This document shows positions 1-9,352 of a DNA stretch of 64,000 nucleotides, piece after piece. A program made the translations under genes and the position numbers. Position 1 is the first letter of the stretch. Every line of letters begins with the position of its first letter. The stretch lies in NCBI RefSeq assembly GCF_019924045.1, contig NZ_JAHXBN010000008.1, forward strand, positions 124,001 through 188,000. The letters run 5' to 3'. Under the pieces are notes generated by a model that was not told where the DNA came from, did not search any database, and was given only the letters and a program-made list of their open reading frames with translations. This DNA is from Dyadobacter fermentans (GTDB taxonomy: Bacteria > Bacteroidota > Bacteroidia > Cytophagales > Spirosomataceae).

Positions 1-6
1 AAATGT

Positions 7-711
7 TTAATCCTCATCTTCGTCGTTCGATTTTCTCTTTTCGTCGGCTTTCCCAGCCACTACAATCACTATTTCACCTTTTACAGGTTTGTCGCCAAAA
101 TGCGCGATGACCTCCGTCACGGTCCCGCGCACGTTTTCTTCAAACATTTTACTCAGTTCCCTCGAAACACAAACCTGCCTGTCGGCACCGAAATGCTCGG
201 AGAACTGCTGCAAGGCTTTCACCAGCCGGTGCGGTGATTCGTAAAAAATCATTGTCCGTTCTTCGTTAGCGAGGTTTTGCAGCCGTGTTTGACGGCCCTT
301 TTTGTGCGGTAAGAAGCCTTCGAATGTAAACCGGTCGCTTGGCAGGCCGGAATTGACCAGCGCAGGCACGAAAGCGGTGGGCCCGGGCAGGCATTCCACG
401 GGTACGCCCTCACGTATGCAGGCCCGCACGAGCAGGAAGCCCGGGTCGGAAACGGCCGGCGTACCGGCGTCGGACACCAGCGCCATCGTCTCGCCTTTGC
501 GGATGCGCTCGACTACGCGCGCGACGGTCTGGTGCTCGTTGTGAATGTGGTAACTCTGTAATGGCTTCGAAATACCGAGGTGTTTGAGCAGGTTCCCCGA
601 TGTACGGGTGTCTTCCGCCAGGACCGCATCAACGCTTTTCAGCACGTTGATAGCCCTTAATGTAATGTCTTCGAGGTTGCCGATCGGCGTGGGTACTATG
701 TAAAGTTTCAT
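7..711 (-). CDS. rsmI: 16S rRNA (cytidine(1402)-2'-O)-methyltransferase RsmI
   Basis: RsmI uses S-adenosylmethionine to 2'-O-methylate C1402 in the decoding centre of 16S rRNA. The protein is 234 residues. It starts with the family signature [14 protein letters not shown] and carries the later [12 protein letters not shown] and LPGPTA motifs of the tetrapyrrole methylase (SpoU-independent) fold. It is shorter than the roughly 280-residue E. coli protein because it lacks the C-terminal extension, and it ends in a charged tail. The start overlaps the stop of the upstream pterin dehydratase gene by four bases (ATGA), so the two are probably translationally coupled. Family assignment is strong; function is inferred from homology. 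Confidence 0.95.
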   Translation of the reverse strand: MKLYIVPTPIGNLEDITLRAINVLKSVDAVLAEDTRTSGNLLKHLGISKPLQSYHIHNEHQTVARVVERIRKGETMALVSDAGTPAVSDPGFLLVRACIREGVPVECLPGPTAFVPALVNSGLPSDRFTFEGFLPHKKGRQTRLQNLANEERTMIFYESPHRLVKALQQFSEHFGADRQVCVSRELSKMFEENVRGTVTEVIAHFGDKPVKGEIVIVVAGKADEKRKSNDEDED

Positions 712-944
712 GCGTTGTAAATCCGGTCGATCGCCGCAGCCAGTTTGTGGTCTTTTTCGGTTACGGTGTCGCCGGCATCGTGGGTATTCAATTCAAAACT
801 GACCTTGTTGTACATATTCGTCCAGTAGGGATGATGATCCATTTCGTTCACAACATCGGCCACTTTGGTCATAAAGGCAAAAGCCGCGCGGAAATCCTTG
901 AATGAAAAGCTCTTTTTGAGTTTGTTATCTTCTTCCTGCCACAT
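708..944 (-). CDS. 4a-hydroxytetrahydrobiopterin dehydratase (PCD/PhhB family)
   Basis: A 78-residue protein of the pterin-4a-carbinolamine dehydratase family, which dehydrates 4a-hydroxytetrahydrobiopterin during aromatic amino acid hydroxylation. The family signature is visible: the MDHHPYW histidine pair near residues 36-42, an aromatic residue a few positions on, a third histidine (NTHDAGD) and a trailing aspartate. The length is slightly short compared with the usual 95-110 residues because the N-terminus is trimmed. It begins [11 protein letters not shown]. It is the first gene of a two-gene unit with rsmI. No phenylalanine hydroxylase gene is in the window, so the physiological partner is unknown. 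Confidence 0.9.
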   Translation of the reverse strand: MWQEEDNKLKKSFSFKDFRAAFAFMTKVADVVNEMDHHPYWTNMYNKVSFELNTHDAGDTVTEKDHKLAAAIDRIYNA

Positions 945-1249
945 GGTTTTCGGTGTTTTATTGAATTGGTTTTGCCAAAATACTTATGCCAGGGCTTGCC
1001 GCATCGCTGGCGGCAGGCTGGATTTCTGCACCCGAATATAAGGTTATTCTTCGTGAAATTGTACGCCGACTTAGCCCTTTCAAGACCGATCGAGTATATT
1101 TGAACTTTGACCGGGGTTAAAAGCTTTAGAGAATATACGTGCCGGTTGGGCATGTCGGCCAGAGGCCTCTGAATAGTAAGCACGAAGTATGAGCTTCGCG
1201 CTATTGCATTATAAATTTAAGATAGCTTTCATTCAAGAAGGCAAACATT
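945..1249. other. Intergenic region between divergent genes, no gene supported
   Basis: About 305 bases between the divergent pterin dehydratase and OsmC-family genes. It contains a short hairpin at about 997-1015 (TGCCGC, seven-base loop, GCGGCA). On the plus strand it also contains a TATATTTG box at 1095-1102 that matches the Bacteroidota -7 element TAnnTTTG. No -33 TTTG lies at the proper distance, so this is only a possible promoter. The long open frame on the minus strand here overlaps the pterin dehydratase gene and looks non-coding. Confidence 0.5.
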
Positions 1250-1678
1250 ATGAAAGTAGAACTAGTCCGCGTAGATGACGCCTTCCATTTCGAAGGCACC
1301 GGTTCCTCCGAAGTAAAAGTACATACCGACGGCTCGCCTGAAATCGGCGGCCAGAACCTCGGCGTGAGGCCGATGGAGCTGTTGCTGATGGGCCTCGCAA
1401 GTTGCAGCGCCATCGATGTGGTGCTCATTCTCAAAAAGCAGCGCCAGGAAATCACCGATTTCCGCATCGTGGCCGATGGTGACCGCGAGCAGGAGCCGGA
1501 CACTCAGCGCAAGCCGTTCCGTAAAATCCATTTGACATTCAAATTCGCGGGTGTGAACCTCGATGAGGCCAAGATCCAGCGTGCGATCGGACTTTCGATG
1601 GAGAAATATTGCTCCGCAACCGCTCAGCTGGAAGCACTGGCGACTATTACCTATGACGTTGAAATCGCCTCAGTTTAA
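1250..1678 (+). CDS. OsmC family protein
   Basis: A 142-residue OsmC/Ohr-fold protein. These small dimeric proteins reduce hydroperoxides or act on related thiol chemistry through two conserved cysteines. Both cysteines are present: one in LASCSAIDV in the first half (about residue 47) and one in [10 protein letters not shown] near the C-terminus. Length and order match the YhfA/OsmC branch rather than Ohr. It lies just upstream of thyA with a five-base gap, so the two are probably co-transcribed. The precise substrate cannot be told from sequence. Confidence 0.9.
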   Translation: MKVELVRVDDAFHFEGTGSSEVKVHTDGSPEIGGQNLGVRPMELLLMGLASCSAIDVVLILKKQRQEITDFRIVADGDREQEPDTQRKPFRKIHLTFKFAGVNLDEAKIQRAIGLSMEKYCSATAQLEALATITYDVEIASV

Positions 1679-1683
1679 ATAAT

Positions 1684-2505
1684 ATGCAACAATACCACGA
1701 CCTGCTGCGCCATATTCTGAAAGAGGGCGTCAGGAAAACCGATCGGACCGGCACCGGCACGATCAGCGTGTTCGGCTACCAGATGCGTTTCGACCTCAGA
1801 AAAGGCTTTCCATTGGTAACGACCAAGAAGGTGCATACCAAATCGATCATCCACGAGCTGTTGTGGTTTTTGCAGGGCGATACCAATATCGGTTACCTGA
1901 AAGAGCACGGCGTGTCGATCTGGGACGAATGGGCTGATGAAAACGGCGACCTCGGACCGGTTTACGGCAAGCAATGGCGGAGCTGGCAAGGTGCCGATGG
2001 CAAATCGGTGGATCAGTTACAGGAGGTTTTGAAGCAACTCAAAAACTCGCCTGACTCGCGCCGCATTATCGTTTCGGCATGGAACCCTTCGGAACTACCG
2101 CAAATGAAGCTGCATCCATGTCACGCATTGTTCCAGTTTTATGTGGCACCGCCCGACACCGAGGCTGGTGAAACGAAAGGCAAACTCTCGTGTCAGCTGT
2201 ATCAACGCAGCGCGGATGTGTTCCTGGGCGTGCCGTTCAATATCGCGAGCTATGCATTGCTAACGATGATGATCGCCCGTGAATGCGACCTCGATCTGGG
2301 CGATTTCGTCTGGACAGGAGGCGATACCCACATTTACCTTAACCATCTGGAGCAGGTGGAAACGCAGCTGAGCCGCGAGCCGCGCGCATTGCCGCAGATG
2401 ATCCTGAACCCGGTGGTGAAAAACGTGCTGGACTTCAAATTCGAGGATTTCGAGCTCGTGAACTACAACCCGTGGCCGGGTATCAAGGCTCCGGTAGCGG
2501 TGTAA
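1684..2505 (+). CDS. thyA: Thymidylate synthase
   Basis: ThyA converts dUMP to dTMP using 5,10-methylenetetrahydrofolate. The protein is 273 residues, close to the 264 of E. coli ThyA. Visible landmarks are the N-terminal [11 protein letters not shown] stretch, the catalytic cysteine in [10 protein letters not shown], the [16 protein letters not shown] phosphate and dUMP-binding segment, and [12 protein letters not shown]. The C-terminus ends PVAV, close to the usual APVAV that closes the active site. It follows the OsmC gene directly and precedes a TRIC-type channel gene by 13 bases. No dihydrofolate reductase gene is adjacent. Confidence 0.98.
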   Translation: MQQYHDLLRHILKEGVRKTDRTGTGTISVFGYQMRFDLRKGFPLVTTKKVHTKSIIHELLWFLQGDTNIGYLKEHGVSIWDEWADENGDLGPVYGKQWRSWQGADGKSVDQLQEVLKQLKNSPDSRRIIVSAWNPSELPQMKLHPCHALFQFYVAPPDTEAGETKGKLSCQLYQRSADVFLGVPFNIASYALLTMMIARECDLDLGDFVWTGGDTHIYLNHLEQVETQLSREPRALPQMILNPVVKNVLDFKFEDFELVNYNPWPGIKAPVAV

Positions 2506-2518
2506 TATTCGTCGCGGG

Positions 2519-3127
2519 ATGAGCATTCAATACATATTAGAGATCGTCGGGACATTCGCATTCGCGATTTCCGGCGCATTGGCTGTGAAGGATCAGAAGC
2601 ACCAGGATTGGTTTGGTGCGAGCTTCACAGCCTTTATTTCTTCCATTGGTGGCGGTACGCTGCGCGATGTGCTGCTGGACAGCTACCCGCTGGTGTGGAT
2701 CAGTGATATCACGATCATCCACGCCATTATCCTGGGCATTTTAGTTACATTTATTTTTTACAAATTCCTGCTAAGGCTCAGGAAAACGCTTTTCCTCTTC
2801 GATACTTTCGGGATTGCGCTGTTTACTTTGGTAGGGACCGAAAAGGCATTGCATTTGGGCGTAAGGCCGGAAATTGCCGTAATTATGGGCGTTTTTACGG
2901 CCACGATGGGTGGGGTGATCCGGGATGTGATGACGAACGAAATCCCGATTATTTACCGGAAGGAAGTGTATGCAACCGCGTGCTTTACGGGCGCATGCGT
3001 GTACCTGATCCTCGACAAGATCGGCATTGAACGAAATACCACATTTATTTTGTCGGCCATCGTCATCATTGTTATCCGTATTTTGGCGGTGCGCAACGGA
3101 TGGAGCGTTCCCCGATTTTTTAGGTAA
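2519..3127 (+). CDS. Trimeric intracellular cation channel (TRIC/UPF0126) family membrane protein
   Basis: A 202-residue integral membrane protein with about seven hydrophobic helices. It has the duplicated UPF0126 (YicG/TRIC) pattern: a glycine-rich GGGTLRDVLLD segment in the first half and a matching GGVIRDVMTNEIP in the second. Bacterial TRIC proteins are trimeric potassium-permeable channels; YicG-type members have also been linked to glycine uptake. It follows thyA closely and probably ends the osmC-like/thyA transcription unit. Family is clear; transported ion or substrate is not. Confidence 0.88.
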   Translation: MSIQYILEIVGTFAFAISGALAVKDQKHQDWFGASFTAFISSIGGGTLRDVLLDSYPLVWISDITIIHAIILGILVTFIFYKFLLRLRKTLFLFDTFGIALFTLVGTEKALHLGVRPEIAVIMGVFTATMGGVIRDVMTNEIPIIYRKEVYATACFTGACVYLILDKIGIERNTTFILSAIVIIVIRILAVRNGWSVPRFFR

Positions 3128-3161
3128 AAAAGAGACCGCCGGAGATGATCCGGCGGTCTCT
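3126..3161 (-). terminator. Intrinsic terminator of the DUF2911 gene
   Basis: A perfect 13-bp stem (3131-3143 paired with 3149-3161) closes a five-base loop. Read on the minus strand it is followed by a T run (A run at 3126-3131 on the plus strand). It therefore ends transcription of the minus-strand gene at 3181-4086, and may also slow plus-strand readthrough from the TRIC gene. Confidence 0.85.
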
Positions 3162-3180
3162 GCATTCTAGCAATATTGTC

Positions 3181-4086
3181 TTATTTCTTCTTCTTTTTAA
3201 CGGTCGAAACGGCTTCTTTCACCGGTGCGGCTTTGGCCTGCATATCGGCGATAGCCTTTTCAACTTGCGGCTTGTAGAAGTTGTAGGCACCGTCAGGAGC
3301 GGCTGCGCCTACTGTCAACGCTTTTTGTGCCACGGGGATCGCTTCGGCAGTTTTGCCCAGTTTGTTCAAAATCTGCGCTTTGGTCCACAATGCACCGAAT
3401 GATTCTTTTAAGCCAATGGCCTTATCGGCCAGGGAAAGCGCTACCTGCAAATCCTTGCCTTTTGAAAGCATATAAGCAGCGGTGCTTTGCAATGTAGCTA
3501 CGTCCTCGGGCTTCTCGGCAACGGCTTTGTTCAAAGCGGTCATGGTGAGCGACTCGGTACTTACCGCAAGAGGGACAGGTACAGTCACCGACGACCATGA
3601 GAGGTTCAGCAATGCGGTGCTGTCGGTTACCGGCTCGATTTCGATTTTGAATGCTTCATTGTATTCGCTCGAAGTAGGGACAACCATTGTACGCGCTACA
3701 TCTTCCGATTCTTTATAGTTATCGGTACCGCCCTGCTCATAGTTTTTATTCAAAATAACCGTCCACGCAGCGCCATTAGGGATGGAGAACAACGCATATT
3801 TTCCCGCAGGGACCTTTTTGCCGCCGAATGTAAACTCGGTGCTGGATTCGAAAACGGTGGCCATGTTGGCACCGGTGCGCCAGATCTGGTCGTAAGGAGC
3901 GAGCGCGGAGCCATCGGCGAATACCTTGCGGCCTTTAATGAACGGACGGGAATATTTAACGGTGAAATCGGTTACACCTACGGTTTGCATTACGGTGGCT
4001 GCGGGGCTGGGTGCCGGCACGCGCTGTGCCATTGCACTGGACGCCATGAGGGCAGCGAGGGACATGGATAATAGATACTTTTTCAT
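3181..4086 (-). CDS. DUF2911 domain-containing secreted protein with TPR region
   Basis: A 301-residue protein with a clean signal peptide (MKKYLLSMSLAALMASSAMAQ). Residues 30-175 form a DUF2911 domain, seen in the block IKGRKVFADGSALAPYDQIWRTGAN and the following PAGKYALFSIP segment. This domain is common in Bacteroidota and has no firm function. Residues about 185-285 look like tetratricopeptide repeats (ALSLADKAIGLKES, GKTAEAIPVAQKAL). The protein ends in a run of lysines. It is monocistronic, followed by a strong terminator. The role is unknown; periplasmic or surface location is inferred from the signal peptide. Confidence 0.85.
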   Translation of the reverse strand: MKKYLLSMSLAALMASSAMAQRVPAPSPAATVMQTVGVTDFTVKYSRPFIKGRKVFADGSALAPYDQIWRTGANMATVFESSTEFTFGGKKVPAGKYALFSIPNGAAWTVILNKNYEQGGTDNYKESEDVARTMVVPTSSEYNEAFKIEIEPVTDSTALLNLSWSSVTVPVPLAVSTESLTMTALNKAVAEKPEDVATLQSTAAYMLSKGKDLQVALSLADKAIGLKESFGALWTKAQILNKLGKTAEAIPVAQKALTVGAAAPDGAYNFYKPQVEKAIADMQAKAAPVKEAVSTVKKKKK

Positions 4087-4162
4087 TGATTGAATAAGGT
4101 GGTTTATTGCTTTCAGTGTTAAACTTGTGGTGAAATTAGAACGAAAAAACCAGATAGTCTAA

Positions 4163-4702
4163 ATGAATAGGGACAGTTTGCTCGCATTGCTCGCATCGTA
4201 CGAACCGGAGCAGGGCTTAGAGGCTGAAATGCACAGTGATACGGTCGATTTTGTGAAACAGCATCCCGATTGTTTCGAACGCAGTTTGCTGACCGGGCAC
4301 GTTACGGCTTCCGGTTGGGTGCTTTCGCCGGGGAAAGATGCGGTACTCCTCATGCACCACCGCAAGCTCGATCGCTGGTTCCAGCCGGGCGGCCATTGTG
4401 ACGGCGATCCCGACGTACGCGAAGTGGCGATGAAAGAGGTAATGGAAGAAACCGGTATCACCGATCTGCTGGCATTGAAAGACGGGATTTTCGACGTCGA
4501 CGTGCATTTAATTCCTGCCAACAAAGACACCCCCGAGCATTACCACTACGATATCCGCTTCGCATTCAAAGCAGTGGAAGGGCAGGAGATTGTATTAAAC
4601 AGCGAATCCAAAGACGTGCAATGGGTGCCTGTCTCCGAGGTACAGCATTCGAACGACTCCGAGTCGATTATGCGGATGGTCAGAAAAACTAGCGCTTTAT
4701 AA
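4163..4702 (+). CDS. NUDIX hydrolase
   Basis: A 179-residue Nudix-fold protein. The Nudix box is seen as PGGHCDGDPDVREVAMKEV followed by MEETGI, with the metal-binding EE pair intact, although the first glutamate of the classical GX5EX7REUXEEXGU pattern is not conserved (variant GGHxDGD subclass common in Bacteroidota). Such enzymes cleave nucleoside diphosphates linked to another moiety; the substrate cannot be predicted here. The end of the gene overlaps the end of the convergent subtilase gene by 14 bases. Confidence 0.88.
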   Translation: MNRDSLLALLASYEPEQGLEAEMHSDTVDFVKQHPDCFERSLLTGHVTASGWVLSPGKDAVLLMHHRKLDRWFQPGGHCDGDPDVREVAMKEVMEETGITDLLALKDGIFDVDVHLIPANKDTPEHYHYDIRFAFKAVEGQEIVLNSESKDVQWVPVSEVQHSNDSESIMRMVRKTSAL

Positions 4703-6359
4703 ATTTCAGCGTTCTTTCCAGGTTGTCCACTTTGAGCCGGACCAGGTATAGGCCGGATGCCAGCTGGCCGGTTGCAATGGTATGTTTGCCGGTAAGGCGT
4801 GTCGCTGCTGCATGCATGGTTGCGCCATTTGCTGCGTACACGCTCACATGGGCCGTTTTGCCGATCAATGTTTGAGGAATGGAAAGCGTTACCTCATCCT
4901 GTGCCGGATTGGGTGAAAGAATGACAGAACTCAGGAGCTGGCCTTCGGTCCCCAGCGGGGAAAATTCGTTTTGGGCGATTTCCTGTGCTTTGATCAGGTT
5001 TGGTACACCGTAGCCCAGGATATTGTCGGGGGTTGCTGCCAGGTGCCCCGATTTTTTTAGTACATAAATAACCTGCTGCGCCGTCAGATTCGGAAATGCC
5101 TGCCAGAGAATAGCGGCAACCCCGGCGATTTGCGGAGCTGAAAATGAAGTGCCATAGCCGCTGGAAGCGCCACCGTTCAGATCTCCGATGGTAGCTCCCG
5201 CACCCACCGCCGCAACGTCGGGTTTTCGCACGCCTGCGGAGTTGGGCCCCACGGAACTCAACGAGGCATAGCTGCGATCATAGTTCGTCGCCCCGACGGT
5301 CAGTACCGAATCCACATCAGCTGGTGCTCCGATGTAGCGCCAGCTGTTGTTTCCGTCATTACCAGCCGAATTTACGACCAGAATGCCCTTACGTGTGGCG
5401 TAACGAGCAGCGCGGCTCACAATCGTCGTTTTGCCATCCATGTCCTTGTAGGTATGGTTATAGGCCGGGGAGTCGAACTCGTCCTCGAATGTGGTATAGC
5501 CAAGAGAGGAGTTGATCACGTCCGCACCGAGGCTGTCGGCGCGTTCGGCGGCCATGAGCCAGGTGATTTCTTCATAGGGCGATTCGCCTGCGTTATTTTC
5601 TGTTACATACAATGCAAATGAGGCTTTGAATGCGGTGCCTACCAAAGTGCCGGGCAGGTAAGCGGCGATGGTCGACATGACATTCAGGCCGTGGAAGCCG
5701 TCGTTGTAGATATTCCCGTCACGGGCAACGAAATCGTGGGTGTCGATAATGCGTTTTTCGTCACGCAGCTGTTTGAAATAGGCTACTTCATCAGCTTTGG
5801 CAAAACCATTGTCGAGAATCGCTATGAGCATGTTTTCTCCCTGGAAGCCTTTTTTGTGCATATCAGCCACTTCCATGAGGGCGAGCTGGGTGTTCATTTT
5901 ACCGTAGTCGATATCGGCGGTTGTGCCGAGCTTCTGATGCGTGGCTGCGGTACGGGCAATGCCGGGCGATTTGGAGGTGATATTAGCCACCGGAAGGTTC
6001 AGCTCTATGCCTTTGTAGAATGGCATGGCCTTAATTTGGGCCAGTTGGGCGTCGGATGCCTCGATCAATGCACCATTGAACCAACGGGTAGGGTAGATGA
6101 CTTTTGCACCTGTCTGGCGTATGAGTGAAAGATGGATTTGTTCTACCGGCAGGTCATTTTCCGTGATGGGGATATTCTGCTTTTTGCGGCGGTCGACAGC
6201 GCGTGGCGACAGGAATTCGGTAGGTTTATCCAGAGAATAGGTCCCCTCGGATTTTTGTTTAAACAACACCAGGTATCTCGGATAGCTCTGTGCGAAAACG
6301 GCAGCCTGGACTATAACGAATGCAAATGCGGTAAGCAGTAAAGTTTTTTTCATGGACAC
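4689..6359 (-). CDS. Secreted S8 family serine peptidase (subtilase) with T9SS C-terminal sorting domain
   Basis: A 556-residue subtilisin-like protease. It has a signal peptide (residues 1-23, cleavage after VFAQ), a prodomain-like region to about residue 170, then the catalytic triad: Asp183 in AILDNGF, His223 in DGFHGLNV and Ser405 in GTSFSAPQIAG. Asn331-region SAGNDGN supplies the oxyanion hole. Residues from about 480 form a type A T9SS sorting domain (ILSPNPAQDEV, then GLYLVRLKV and LKFIKR at the end). It is therefore probably exported by the type IX system and either released or anchored at the cell surface. An ATG two codons downstream is an equally good start. Confidence 0.93.
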   Translation of the reverse strand: MSMKKTLLLTAFAFVIVQAAVFAQSYPRYLVLFKQKSEGTYSLDKPTEFLSPRAVDRRKKQNIPITENDLPVEQIHLSLIRQTGAKVIYPTRWFNGALIEASDAQLAQIKAMPFYKGIELNLPVANITSKSPGIARTAATHQKLGTTADIDYGKMNTQLALMEVADMHKKGFQGENMLIAILDNGFAKADEVAYFKQLRDEKRIIDTHDFVARDGNIYNDGFHGLNVMSTIAAYLPGTLVGTAFKASFALYVTENNAGESPYEEITWLMAAERADSLGADVINSSLGYTTFEDEFDSPAYNHTYKDMDGKTTIVSRAARYATRKGILVVNSAGNDGNNSWRYIGAPADVDSVLTVGATNYDRSYASLSSVGPNSAGVRKPDVAAVGAGATIGDLNGGASSGYGTSFSAPQIAGVAAILWQAFPNLTAQQVIYVLKKSGHLAATPDNILGYGVPNLIKAQEIAQNEFSPLGTEGQLLSSVILSPNPAQDEVTLSIPQTLIGKTAHVSVYAANGATMHAAATRLTGKHTIATGQLASGLYLVRLKVDNLERTLKFIKR

Positions 6360-6437
6360 GGTTTTTTGAAAGCAACGTTCATTGCTTCTTTTTCCATATA
6401 CTTCCCCAAAGGCAAAATTGTGGCGGTTATCCTGTGG

Positions 6438-8039
6438 TTAGGCTACTTTTCCGCCCGGTATGTCCCGGCCGCCGAGGTGGTCGCATTCGAGCAATGCTTT
6501 GATGCCGGGGAAAGGTACGACGGTTTTGAGATAACCATAATTATCCGCCAATGTAATGGTGCGGTTGTTATCGCCCATCGAAATGTCGATATCGGCCATA
6601 CCGAATTGACAAGGGTGCTCGTAGCCCGAAGCATGGGTGATTTCGATGATCTCCTTTGCCAGGGTTTTCATGTAGTTGTTGAACCGCTCGCTTTTCAGTG
6701 CCGGGTCGATGCCCGATTCCAGCCATTTGTTGTTGGTGGCAATACCGGTAGGGCAGCGGTTGGTGTGGCAGCTCTGAGCCTGAATGCAGCCGATCGAAAG
6801 CATGGCCTCGCGGGCTACGTTAATGATGTCGGCGCCCATCGCAAAGGCCATTACGGCCTGCGCAGGCAAGCCAAGTTTGCCCGAAGCGATGAAGGTAATT
6901 TTGTCGTTGAGATTATGTTTCTGGAATATTTTATAAACCGTGCTGAATGCAAAAACGAGTGGCAACGACACGTGGTCTGCAAATGACGGAGGGGCCGCGC
7001 CGGTACCACCCTCGCCACCGTCAATGGTGATGAAGTCGGGCCCTTTGCCGGTTTCCACCATGAGATCGGCCAACTCTTCCCACATTTCCGTTTTTCCCAC
7101 GGCCGATTTAATGCCTACGGGCAAACCAGTTTCGGCAGCCATTGCTTCGATGAAGTCGATCATTTCACGCACATTCGAGAACGCGCTGTGGTAAGGCGGC
7201 GAAACAACGTCCTTCCCGATCGGTACTCCGCGGATTTCAGCGATTTCGGCCGTGATTTTGCTGGCCGGAAGCACGCCGCCTTTGCCTGGCTTGGCGCCTT
7301 GCGAGAGTTTCAGCTCGATCATCCGCACACTCGGGTTATTCTGCATCAGGTTTACGAGCTTTTCCATTACAAAGTTACCCTCTTCGTCGCGCACGCCGAA
7401 GTACGAGGTTCCCATATTGAAAACCACATCCGCTCCATATTTATGGTAAGGGGAAAGTCCGCCCTCGCCAGTATTATGGTAGTTGCCGAATTTGAAAGAC
7501 CCTTTGTTTAATGACTCAATCGCCCGGGCAGAAAGGGACCCGTAACTCATCGCGCTCACGTTTACGACCGAGCGCGGGCGGTACGGCCGCTTGCGTTGGT
7601 GGTATGCGCCAATGACCTTAGCGCTCGGAATGGTGTAATGATGCGGATCGTTGCCGTTTTTGACGTGGTGGCTGTGCGTCGAATCCACGCGATAGGGCAA
7701 CATGGAGGGCTTGATGAGCACATAACCCGCTTCCTGCATATTCTGGTCGGTGCCGAAGCCCTGGTAGTTGTTCTCCTTTTTGGAAGAAGCATAAATCCAG
7801 GAGCGCTGCCGGCGGTTGAACGGCAGCTCCTCCCGGTTGTTGGCGACAATGTACTGGCGCAGCTCCGGCCCGATCGTCTCGATCATGTACCGGAAATGCC
7901 CTACCAGCGGAAAGTTATGCTGAATGGTGTGCCTCTTTTGCAATACATCCCGGAGGGCGATAATGATGGCAATGGCCAGAATGATATAAAGCCAAACAGG
8001 CACCGATGCCAGGAACGACCAGACAGTTTCCATAAACAA
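6438..8039 (-). CDS. FMN-binding glutamate synthase family protein
   Basis: A 533-residue protein with one N-terminal transmembrane helix (residues about 10-30) followed by the FMN-binding, TIM-barrel central domain of the glutamate synthase large subunit (GltB). Hallmarks include MSYGSLSARAIESLNKG, the glycine-rich KPGKGGVLPASK, DGGEGGTGAAPPSF for flavin binding and the cysteine-rich CIQAQSCHTNRCPTG that binds the iron-sulfur cluster. It lacks the glutaminase and the C-terminal domains of full GltB, so it is not a classical glutamate synthase. The enzymatic reaction is not established. It lies 18 bases downstream of aroA in the same orientation. Confidence 0.9.
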   Translation of the reverse strand: MFMETVWSFLASVPVWLYIILAIAIIIALRDVLQKRHTIQHNFPLVGHFRYMIETIGPELRQYIVANNREELPFNRRQRSWIYASSKKENNYQGFGTDQNMQEAGYVLIKPSMLPYRVDSTHSHHVKNGNDPHHYTIPSAKVIGAYHQRKRPYRPRSVVNVSAMSYGSLSARAIESLNKGSFKFGNYHNTGEGGLSPYHKYGADVVFNMGTSYFGVRDEEGNFVMEKLVNLMQNNPSVRMIELKLSQGAKPGKGGVLPASKITAEIAEIRGVPIGKDVVSPPYHSAFSNVREMIDFIEAMAAETGLPVGIKSAVGKTEMWEELADLMVETGKGPDFITIDGGEGGTGAAPPSFADHVSLPLVFAFSTVYKIFQKHNLNDKITFIASGKLGLPAQAVMAFAMGADIINVAREAMLSIGCIQAQSCHTNRCPTGIATNNKWLESGIDPALKSERFNNYMKTLAKEIIEITHASGYEHPCQFGMADIDISMGDNNRTITLADNYGYLKTVVPFPGIKALLECDHLGGRDIPGGKVA

Positions 8040-8057
8040 TTCCAGATGGTGAATATT

Positions 8058-9293
8058 CTAAACTTCTTCCCAGGTGGTGACCTTTGCGAGGTCTTTCCAG
8101 TAGCCTGGGTAGGATTTTACGACTACGCCCGGCTCTTCGATCAGGATCTCGCTCACCATACCCACCGGCGCGAACGCCATCGCCATACGGTGATCGTCGT
8201 AGGTGTGAATGGACGGTACCGGGTCAGTCGGGATGTCGGTAAGGGTTGTAACTTCGTATAAATGATCCTTTTCAATTTCATTCAACTCCGCACCGAGTTT
8301 TTTGAGCTCCTGCTGCAATGCAAACACACGGTCGGTTTCCTTGATTTTAAGGCTTTCGATGCCGGTAAGCGACAGGCGGATCTTTTTAATGGCAGCAACA
8401 ACCGCTACGGTCTGGGCCAAATCAGGGCAATTGGTGAAATCCCAGCCGAGGGATGCTTTCGCAGGGATCTTGGTCAAAAGCACACCACGGTCGGTGAAAA
8501 CGCTTTCCACGCCCAGGTGGCGCATAATGTCGACAATGGCGCTGTCGCCTTGCAGTGAGTTTTTCTTCAATCCCAGCAATTCCACTTCCGCCTCCTGGGC
8601 CAGTGCTACAATGCTGTACCAGTAGCTCGCACCCGACCAGTCGGATTCGATCGCGTAAGGTTTGGGCTGGTATTTGAATGGGGGGATAGTCAAAATATTA
8701 TGTTCCCAGTCGGCGATGTATTCGATACCGAAATGCGCCATCTGGTTCAAAGTCATTTCAATGTAGGGTCTTGAACCAACTTCTCCTTCGAGTTTGATTT
8801 TCAAACCGGCAGGTAATTGCGGTGCGATCATCAGCAATGCCGAAATGTACTGGCTGCTCACGTCGCCGCGCATGGTCAGTTCATTGTTTCCCGAATAGTT
8901 GAACCCATTCAGCTGGAGCGGCGGGTAGCCTTCCACTTTTTCGTAGGTAATATCCGCCCCGAGCTTGCGCAACGCATCCACCAGTATCCCGATCGGGCGC
9001 TCGCACATACGAGGCGTTCCGGTCATGGTTTTTTTCTGGTTAGTCACTGCGAAATAGGCTGTCAGAAAGCGCATCGTCGTTCCTGCGTCGATCACGTCCG
9101 CCACAGCGTCGTTGGAATTAAGCAGGCGAAGCATGGTTTGCGAGTCGCGGGCTTCGGAAATGTTGGTTAGCTCCGATTGGAAGCCGGTGAGCGCATTGAT
9201 GATCAGCGCGCGGTTACATTCACTTTTGGATGCGGCAAGCTGTATTTCAGCACGTATGGGTTGTTGGGGGGGATGAACGAGAATGGATTTCAC
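8058..9293 (-). CDS. aroA: 3-phosphoshikimate 1-carboxyvinyltransferase (EPSP synthase)
   Basis: AroA transfers enolpyruvyl from phosphoenolpyruvate to shikimate-3-phosphate in aromatic amino acid synthesis. The called product is 411 residues, starting at GTG 9293; an upstream TTG at 9320 would give 420. Conserved landmarks are AASKSECNRALI near the N-terminus, DAGTTMRFLTAY, GDVSSQYISALLM and ESLKIKETDRVFAL near the C-terminus. The sequence is a divergent Bacteroidota form, shorter than the 427-residue E. coli enzyme. It appears to be co-transcribed with the downstream glutamate-synthase-like gene; no other shikimate pathway gene is adjacent. Confidence 0.93.
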   Translation of the reverse strand: MKSILVHPPQQPIRAEIQLAASKSECNRALIINALTGFQSELTNISEARDSQTMLRLLNSNDAVADVIDAGTTMRFLTAYFAVTNQKKTMTGTPRMCERPIGILVDALRKLGADITYEKVEGYPPLQLNGFNYSGNNELTMRGDVSSQYISALLMIAPQLPAGLKIKLEGEVGSRPYIEMTLNQMAHFGIEYIADWEHNILTIPPFKYQPKPYAIESDWSGASYWYSIVALAQEAEVELLGLKKNSLQGDSAIVDIMRHLGVESVFTDRGVLLTKIPAKASLGWDFTNCPDLAQTVAVVAAIKKIRLSLTGIESLKIKETDRVFALQQELKKLGAELNEIEKDHLYEVTTLTDIPTDPVPSIHTYDDHRMAMAFAPVGMVSEILIEEPGVVVKSYPGYWKDLAKVTTWEEV

Positions 9294-9352
9294 TTTTAAA
9301 TATTCAGATTTAGAGAACAAGGCCTGTTCGCCTTCAATTTTAATATCAGCAA

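Noticed and set aside
997..1015. Terminator or REP element in the first intergenic region
   Set aside because: The six-base stem has no T run and no second copy seen in the window; noted only as a hairpin.
869..1183. A 104-codon open frame on the minus strand upstream of the pterin dehydratase gene
   Set aside because: It overlaps that gene in another frame, has no recognisable domain and an odd composition rich in cysteine, arginine and lysine; probably chance.
5691..6128. A 145-codon plus-strand frame inside the subtilase gene
   Set aside because: It is antisense to a gene with intact catalytic motifs and shows no domain of its own.
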